8,377 nt of DNA from Candidatus Omnitrophota bacterium (GTDB taxonomy: Bacteria; Omnitrophota; 4484-213), in the NCBI GenBank assembly GCA_030639955.1, contig DAOWKH010000031.1:1-8377 (forward strand), given 5' to 3'. The notes under the pieces were generated by a model. That model made no database searches. It was not told the origin of the DNA and saw only the letters and a list, made by a program, of their open reading frames with translations. Below, piece after piece: positions 5,117 to 8,377 of this stretch. The translations under genes were made by a program, and so were the position numbers. The number at the start of each line of letters is the position of its first letter. The stretch's first letter is position 1.

Positions 5117-5251
5117 TTATGCAGATAATTCTTTTCTACCTTTTCTGCGTCGACGGTTGATTATTTTTCTCCCATCTTTTGTGGACATTCGCGTCCGAAA
5201 CCCGTGCTTTTTTTTACGCCGTCGCTTGGAGGGTTGATAGGTTCTTTTCAT
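5117..5251 (-). CDS. rpmH: Ribosomal protein bL34
   Basis: bL34 is a small basic protein of the large ribosomal subunit. The 44-aa product starts MKRTYQPSKRRRKKKHGFRT and continues RMSTKDGRKIINRRRRKGRK, the canonical L34 sequence with almost no deviation. It is the first gene of the minus-strand unit. The ATG at 5251 is only 9 nt from the -10 hexamer of its promoter and has no Shine-Dalgarno site, so the transcript should be leaderless or nearly so. dnaA, its common neighbour, is absent; a divergent coiled-coil gene lies there instead. Confidence 0.98.
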   Translation of the reverse strand: MKRTYQPSKRRRKKKHGFRTRMSTKDGRKIINRRRRKGRKELSA

Positions 5252-5260
5252 GGTTTTGTT

Positions 5261-5289
5261 ATTATAACAACAAAAGATGTTTTAGTCAA
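5261..5289 (-). promoter_or_regulatory. Sigma70-type promoter of rpmH-rnpA-yidD-yidC
   Basis: On the minus strand, TTGACT (5289-5284) and TATAAT (5266-5261) are separated by exactly 17 bp: one mismatch at -35 and a perfect -10. Transcription should begin near 5253-5255, within about 4 nt of the rpmH ATG. Confidence 0.78.
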
Positions 5290-5304
5290 GAAATGACAAA
5301 AAAC

Positions 5305-5332
5305 TTGCATTTTAGAAAATTTATAGTAGAAT
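5305..5332 (+). promoter_or_regulatory. Probable promoter of the plus-strand unit
   Basis: TTGCAT (5305-5310) and TAGAAT (5327-5332) are separated by 16 bp. Transcription would start near 5339, giving a leader of about 40 nt. It lies back to back with the rpmH promoter, with the -35 boxes 15 bp apart. The hexamers are fair, not perfect. Confidence 0.5.
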
Positions 5333-5368
5333 GGAAAACAGAGATTAATAAATAAATTTTATTTTTTA

Positions 5369-5377
5369 GAGAGGTGA
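5369..5377 (+). promoter_or_regulatory. Shine-Dalgarno site of the coiled-coil gene
   Basis: GAGAGGTGA lies 3-4 nt before ATG 5381, a strong ribosome-binding site that fixes this start. It contrasts with the absence of any such site before rpmH on the other strand. Confidence 0.75.
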
Positions 5378-5380
5378 GAT

Positions 5381-6118
5381 ATGCAGACAAAAATAAAAAT
5401 AACTTTATTTCTGTTATCGGCAATAGGAATAATCTTCCTGCTTTCTACAATTAATCTTTCTATCAACATAAAAATGGAAAGGGAAGAAAAAGAAAAAATA
5501 AAAAATGAATTACTGCAAACAGTAAAGGAAAAAAGGGCTATCAAAAAAGATTTAGAGGAAATGACCAAAGCAAAGATAGACACCCAGTTGAAATTAGATG
5601 AGCAAGAACGACAGGCAAAGGTTTTAGAGGCAAAGATAGATTCGGAAAGAAAACAAAGGGGGGTTTTGACGGCGGAATTGAAAAAAAAGAAGGAAAAGGT
5701 CGAAGAATTGCTAACTAAATTAGAAAAGAGAAAACAAAAGGAAAGCAAATTAAGCAAACTTCTGAATAAAATAAAACAGGAAAAAGGGAAGTTGGTATTG
5801 CAATTAAAAGAAAGAGAAAAAAAGGGGATTATCTTGGATAAGATTGTTGTCCGACCAAAGGAATTCTGCCCGGTAGGTCTACGAGGAGAGGTGTTAATAG
5901 TAAACGATGAATTTAATTTCTTAATGATTGACCTGGGCGAAAAAGATGGTTTAAGTGCAGGAACAATATTAGGGGTCTACCGAGATAGAGAGCTTTTAGG
6001 AAAAATAAGAGCGGAAGAGGTCTATAGCAATATCTCAGAGGCGGCTGTTTTACCGGTAGGTCTACGAGAAGAAAAGAATATTATTAGCGAAGGGGATGAG
6101 GTAAGAAGTTTAAAATGA
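5381..6118 (+). CDS. Membrane-anchored coiled-coil protein with small C-terminal beta domain
   Basis: No gene name recognised. The 245-aa product has a single N-terminal membrane segment (about 7-29) with a few charged residues before it, so the bulk is probably periplasmic, or cytoplasmic if inverted. Residues 32-150 form a long Lys/Glu-rich heptad coiled coil (for example KMEREEKEKIKNELLQTVKE). The C-terminal 80 residues (about 160-245) form a compact domain with strands such as GEVLIVN, FLMIDLGEKDGLSAGTILGV and ISEGDEVRSL. The 'DLGxxDGlxxGtxlxVyR...iGKI' pattern resembles FlgT C-terminal or MreC-type beta-barrel modules, a family-level impression only. The domain is bracketed by a 16-bp in-frame direct repeat encoding PVGLR. 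Its stop overlaps the aroA start in ATGA, so the two are translationally coupled. Confidence 0.85.
   Translation: MQTKIKITLFLLSAIGIIFLLSTINLSINIKMEREEKEKIKNELLQTVKEKRAIKKDLEEMTKAKIDTQLKLDEQERQAKVLEAKIDSERKQRGVLTAELKKKKEKVEELLTKLEKRKQKESKLSKLLNKIKQEKGKLVLQLKEREKKGIILDKIVVRPKEFCPVGLRGEVLIVNDEFNFLMIDLGEKDGLSAGTILGVYRDRELLGKIRAEEVYSNISEAAVLPVGLREEKNIISEGDEVRSLK
5870..6068 (+). repeat. 16-bp direct repeat CCGGTAGGTCTACGAG (5870-5885 and 6053-6068)
   Basis: Two identical 16-mers, 183 bp apart and in the same reading frame, each encode PVGLR and lie near the start and end of the C-terminal domain of the coiled-coil protein. The intervening sequence is not repeated. Confidence 0.8.
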
Positions 6119-7467
6119 AAAAAATAAAAGGAGAAATTTTTCTGCCGGGCGATAAATCTATTTCTCATCGGGCAGTAATTCTTTCTTCAATTGCGGAAGG
6201 AATTACTGAAATTGAAAATTTTTTATTTTGCGAGGACTGCTTAGCCACTGTCAATGCCTTTCGGCAGATGGGAGTGAAGATAACCGCAAAGCGCCCGCCT
6301 AGCAGAGCTGGCGAGGCTGGCAGAGCGCAAAGCGCAGAGCGCAATCTTATAGTTTATGGAAGGGGATTGCGAGGGCTAAAAAAACCCGCTCGGCCACTTT
6401 ACTTAGGAAATTCAGGAACCTCAATGCGTCTATTGGCAGGAGTCTTAAGCGGCCAGAATTTTTCTGTAAGATTAAAAGGGGATAGCTCATTAACAAAAAG
6501 GCCAATGCAGAGAATTATCAGACCACTAAAATTAATGGGCGCAGATATAAAAGGAAAGGACAAATATCCCCCTTTGACAATCAAAGGCAAAAAAGGACTA
6601 AAGGCAATTAGATATAAAATCCCTGTTGCCAGTGCTCAGGTAAAATCAGCCATCCTCCTGGCCGGGCTTTATAGCGAGGGGGAAACGGAGATTACTGAAA
6701 TAGCCAAAACCCGCGATCACAGCGAAAGAATGTTAAAACTGTTTGGCGTAGATATAAAAACAAAGGGATTAAAATGCAAAATAAAACCTTCTTCGTTATC
6801 TTCACCGGCAAAGATTAAAATCCCCGGCGATATATCCAGCGCCGCCTTTTTCATTGTCGGAGCAACAATCCTTCCCGGCTCTTATCTTGTTTTAAAAAAT
6901 GTGGGCTTGAACCTTACTCGCACAGGAATTATTGATGTGCTCAGAAAAATGGGAGCGGATATAACAGTCCACAGTCCACAGTCCACAGTCTACAGTCAAA
7001 AAACTGTCAACTGTCAACTGTCAACTGTCAACTGTCTTGAACCAGTAGGAGACATTATTGTAAAAGCAAGTCGATTGAAAGGGATCGAGATAAAGGGAAG
7101 AATAATCCCGCGGCTTATTGACGAAATCCCCATACTTATGGTGGCCGCCTGTTTTGCCAAGGGAGAAACCAGAATCAAAGATATCGCAGAACTAAGGGTA
7201 AAAGAAGTTGACAGAATTCACTCTCTTTGTTATAATCTAAAAAAAATGGGGGCAGAGATTGAAGAAAAGAAAAGGGAGGTGATAATTAAAGGTTTAAAGA
7301 AGATAAAAGGAGAGCGGTTGGATAGCTTTAGCGACCATCGCACCGCAATGGCTTTAACAATTGCCGGCTTAAAAGCAGAAGGAAAAACAATTATCGAAAA
7401 CAGCGATTGCATCAAAACTTCTTTTCCTGATTTTAGAAAAAAGTTAAAAGAAATCGTTTTTGTATAG
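6115..7467 (+). CDS. aroA: 3-phosphoshikimate 1-carboxyvinyltransferase (EPSP synthase), class II motifs, with two in-frame repeat inserts
   Basis: AroA joins phosphoenolpyruvate to shikimate-3-phosphate in the chorismate (aromatic amino acid) pathway. At 450 aa it is somewhat longer than usual. Motifs in order: PGDKSISHRA (11-20), LGNSGTSMRLLAG (97-109), SAQVK (173-177), TRDHSERM (199-206), NLTRTGIIDVL (266-276), DEIPIL (336-341), RVKEVDRI (361-368), DHRTAMAL (407-414) and SFPDF (436-440). GDK, SAQxK, RxHxE and Nx5R fit the class II set, which is known for low glyphosate sensitivity. The usual KESDR/KETDR is KEVDR here. Two segments look inserted: residues about 58-76 (Ala/Arg-rich) and 286-307 (HSPQSTVYSQ and following). 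Both are encoded by repeat DNA with a 7-bp period and sit before or between conserved blocks. The frame stays open and catalytic blocks are intact. The start overlaps the upstream stop by 4 nt. Confidence 0.96.
   Translation: MKKIKGEIFLPGDKSISHRAVILSSIAEGITEIENFLFCEDCLATVNAFRQMGVKITAKRPPSRAGEAGRAQSAERNLIVYGRGLRGLKKPARPLYLGNSGTSMRLLAGVLSGQNFSVRLKGDSSLTKRPMQRIIRPLKLMGADIKGKDKYPPLTIKGKKGLKAIRYKIPVASAQVKSAILLAGLYSEGETEITEIAKTRDHSERMLKLFGVDIKTKGLKCKIKPSSLSSPAKIKIPGDISSAAFFIVGATILPGSYLVLKNVGLNLTRTGIIDVLRKMGADITVHSPQSTVYSQKTVNCQLSTVNCLEPVGDIIVKASRLKGIEIKGRIIPRLIDEIPILMVAACFAKGETRIKDIAELRVKEVDRIHSLCYNLKKMGAEIEEKKREVIIKGLKKIKGERLDSFSDHRTAMALTIAGLKAEGKTIIENSDCIKTSFPDFRKKLKEIVFV
6286..6344 (+). repeat. 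GC-rich repeat segment inside aroA, ending in AGCGCAA/AGCGCAG heptamers
   Basis: AGCGCAA, AGCGCAG and AGCGCAA (6324-6344) form a 7-bp array. Upstream, GCAAAGCGC (6286-6294) recurs at 6327-6335, and GCTGGCGAG/GCTGGCAGA follow one another. The segment encodes the non-conserved residues 58-76 of AroA and is visibly more GC-rich than the surrounding gene. Confidence 0.7.
6964..7036 (+). repeat. Two opposed heptamer arrays inside aroA: (ACAGTCY)x5 and (AACTGTC)x5
   Basis: Five 7-mers ACAGTCC/ACAGTCT/ACAGTCA (6964-6998), a 3-nt AAA spacer, then five exact AACTGTC (7002-7036). The two arms are inverted with respect to the core ACAGT/ACTGT, so the 73 bp can form a long imperfect hairpin mismatched at two positions per heptamer. 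It encodes about residues 284-308 of AroA, an apparent loop insertion. Confidence 0.88.
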
Positions 7468-7474
7468 GTCCTTC

Positions 7475-7492
7475 GTCCCGAAGTTTCGGGAC
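7475..7492. repeat. Inverted repeat GTCCCGAA-GT-TTCGGGAC
   Basis: A perfect 8-bp stem with a 2-nt loop, 7 nt after the aroA stop. It is not followed by a T run. The core is one mismatch from the element in the mnmG leader (590-603). Confidence 0.7.
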
Positions 7493-7499
7493 TCAGGAT

Positions 7500-7520
7500 C
7501 AATCCGCCTTAGGCGGATTG
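7500..7520. repeat. Inverted repeat CAATCCGCCT-T-AGGCGGATTG
   Basis: Perfect 10-bp arms around one base. The right arm runs into GGAGG (7520-7524), the ribosome-binding site of the next gene, so the element is part of that gene's translation-initiation region. Confidence 0.75.
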
Positions 7521-7529
7521 GAGGCGAAA

Positions 7530-7919
7530 ATGGAAAACAGAGAAAAATGGATAATAGGAATAACTCTAATTGTCCTTTTGTTTATCTCTATAGGGAACTC
7601 CATAGCAATAAGGAAAAATGTGCGACAAGCAAAAAATACCCGCACTAAACTGCAACAGGTTGTTGTATCGCGCAAAGAGATAGGCAAAAAGATAAGAAAG
7701 GCAGTAGGGAAGAAGGTATTTGAAGACATCGAGAATAATTTCAAGACAATAGAGGAGAACTTTAAGGCAATAAACGAGCGCTCAGACAGAATGGAGCAGG
7801 AAATACTGACTGTGAGAGGAAACTTGCTAAAAGTAAAAGCGGAAATAAAAAACAGAATCGAGAAGTTAAAGAATAAAATCAAAGAGGTAAAGCAGCCAGA
7901 AAAAATCAAAACTCGTTGA
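7530..7919 (+). CDS. Small membrane-anchored helical protein, unrecognised
   Basis: 129 aa from ATG 7530. An in-frame TTG at 7518 lies inside the inverted repeat and before the ribosome-binding site, so I reject it; GGAGG at 7520-7524 with 5-nt spacing supports the ATG. There is one N-terminal membrane segment (about 7-25, WIIGITLIVLLFISIGNSIA). The remaining ~100 residues are a charged, probably coiled-coil region ending Lys-rich (IKEVKQPEKIKTR). Its layout resembles the coiled-coil protein at 5381, but shorter and without a C-terminal domain. It lies 62 nt after aroA. Function unknown. Confidence 0.72.
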   Translation: MENREKWIIGITLIVLLFISIGNSIAIRKNVRQAKNTRTKLQQVVVSRKEIGKKIRKAVGKKVFEDIENNFKTIEENFKAINERSDRMEQEILTVRGNLLKVKAEIKNRIEKLKNKIKEVKQPEKIKTR

Positions 7920-7980
7920 AATTAGAATTTATCTAGAATTAGAACCTCTGAAAGTGATCTTTGCTAATTTGGCTTTTATC

Positions 7981-8016
7981 CTTCGCTTCGCTCAGGCTCT
8001 CGCCTACGGCGAGCAA
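7981..8016. repeat. Short palindromic repeat segment before the 67-aa gene
   Basis: CTTCGCTTCGCTCAGG is followed by CTCGCC-TAC-GGCGAG (a 6-bp stem, about 8000-8014). It is GC-richer than its surroundings and sits just upstream of a strong ribosome-binding site, another repeat element in a leader. Confidence 0.5.
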
Positions 8017-8018
8017 GG

Positions 8019-8027
8019 AAAGGAGGT
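8019..8027 (+). promoter_or_regulatory. Very strong Shine-Dalgarno site
   Basis: AAAGGAGGT, a near-perfect anti-16S match, ends 5 nt before ATG 8033. It supports high translation of the small membrane protein and, through overlap, of the porG-like gene. Confidence 0.8.
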
Positions 8028-8032
8028 AAAAA

Positions 8033-8236
8033 ATGAAGAACATTTGGGCGATAATTGGCGGCGTGCTGGCTACGGTAGTGGGCGTAATCGCTTTAATGAA
8101 ATGGGCCCCTGCTATCTGGATTATCCTACAAGGAACAATTGTGATTGCTCTTATTGTCGGAGGGATAATTACAGTAGCCGTTGGTATCAGCAATATCAAG
8201 GATAAATTGGTCGAAAAGAAAGAAAAGAAAGAATGA
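8033..8236 (+). CDS. Small two-helix membrane protein, unrecognised
   Basis: 67 aa with two predicted membrane helices (about 4-22 and 28-52), a short WAPAIW turn between them and a lysine/glutamate tail (KDKLVEKKEKKE), which is probably cytoplasmic. The strong ribosome-binding site argues that it is a real gene. Its stop overlaps the start of the oxidoreductase gene (ATGA), so it is co-translated with it. I recognise no family; it could be an accessory or unrelated stress-type membrane peptide. Confidence 0.72.
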   Translation: MKNIWAIIGGVLATVVGVIALMKWAPAIWIILQGTIVIALIVGGIITVAVGISNIKDKLVEKKEKKE

Positions 8237-8377
8237 AAGAACTAAAAATCTACGCCCGCGCCGGGCAAGGAGCGATAACCAGTGCGGCGATTTTGGGACA
8301 GGCATTATTTTTAGAAGGGAAATCCGCCTATGCTTTTCCCCATTTTGGGGCAGCCAGAATGGGAGCGGCAATGAACG
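8233..8377 (+). CDS. 2-oxoacid:ferredoxin oxidoreductase gamma subunit (pyruvate type likely), N-terminal fragment
   Basis: The first 48 residues of a gene cut by the right edge. The sequence KIYARAGQGAITSAAILGQA carries the GQGA(I/V)T motif of the gamma subunit/domain. YAFPHFGAARMGAAMN follows, matching the conserved AFPxFGxxRxGAPM segment of pyruvate and related 2-oxoacid:ferredoxin oxidoreductases. These enzymes decarboxylate oxidatively (or carboxylate) 2-oxoacids using thiamine diphosphate and Fe-S clusters in anaerobes. The variant RAGQG replaces the usual RGGQG. The start ATG overlaps the previous stop by 4 nt. Delta, alpha and beta subunits would be expected just downstream. Which oxoacid is used cannot be told from this fragment. 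Confidence 0.88.
   Translation, partial: MKELKIYARAGQGAITSAAILGQALFLEGKSAYAFPHFGAARMGAAMN

Noticed and set aside
5252..5380. Replication origin near rpmH
   Set aside because: rpmH often neighbours dnaA and oriC, but dnaA is absent and I found no cluster of TTATCCACA-like boxes; the gap is explained by two divergent promoters.
5359..5757. Phe/Ser-rich 132-codon minus-strand frame
   Set aside because: It is the complement of the Lys/Glu-rich coiled-coil gene, a typical shadow of such composition.
6964..7036. CRISPR-like or frameshifted aroA segment
   Set aside because: Units are 7 bp with no spacers, and the reading frame stays open with conserved EPSP synthase blocks on both sides.
7475..7520. 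Terminator after aroA
   Set aside because: Two good hairpins are present but neither is followed by a T run, and the second merges into the next ribosome-binding site.
7518..7529. TTG start four codons upstream for the 129-aa gene
   Set aside because: It falls inside the inverted repeat and the Shine-Dalgarno site; ATG 7530 has ideal spacing.

Overview
The window looks like bacterial chromosome from an anaerobic, Gram-negative-type lineage. Three things suggest this: YidC has a large periplasmic domain; the last gene is the start of a 2-oxoacid:ferredoxin oxidoreductase gamma subunit; and coding sequence is AT- and lysine-rich. The dense, repeat-laden intergenic regions would fit an uncultivated candidate phylum such as Omnitrophota, but that placement is a guess. 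No rRNA, tRNA or CRISPR array was seen.

Left part (1-5251, minus strand). Read in the direction of transcription this is rpmH (L34), rnpA (RNase P protein), yidD, yidC, a secreted 322-aa cysteine-rich protein, a 248-aa Fic-domain AMP-transferase, and the start of mnmG (GidA), which runs off the left edge. The order follows the widespread rpmH-rnpA-yidD-yidC-jag-mnmE-mnmG cluster. However, the Cys-rich gene and the Fic gene sit where jag and mnmE are usually found. A near-consensus sigma70-type promoter lies so close to rpmH that the mRNA should be almost leaderless.

Right part (5381-8377, plus strand). A divergent promoter and a strong Shine-Dalgarno site lead into a membrane-anchored coiled-coil protein. 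Its stop overlaps the start of aroA (EPSP synthase, class II motifs). Two small unrecognised membrane proteins follow (129 and 67 aa), and the second overlaps by 4 nt the start of the truncated porG-like gene.

The most unusual content is the repeat load. A perfect palindrome with core GTGCCACGTGGCAC occurs four times, once in every gap from yidD to mnmG and nowhere else in the window. Tandem arrays with a strict 7-bp period, but with unrelated unit sequences, occur at nine or so places. Several arrays touch the palindromes, and arrays also lie inside coding sequence: the signal peptide of the Cys-rich protein, the end of yidD, and two in-frame inserts in aroA. In front of the Cys-rich gene, a 55-bp segment can fold into a fully paired three-way junction. 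No stretch longer than 300 bp lacks a gene; the longest gap (576-851) consists of heptamer arrays, hairpins and one palindrome.
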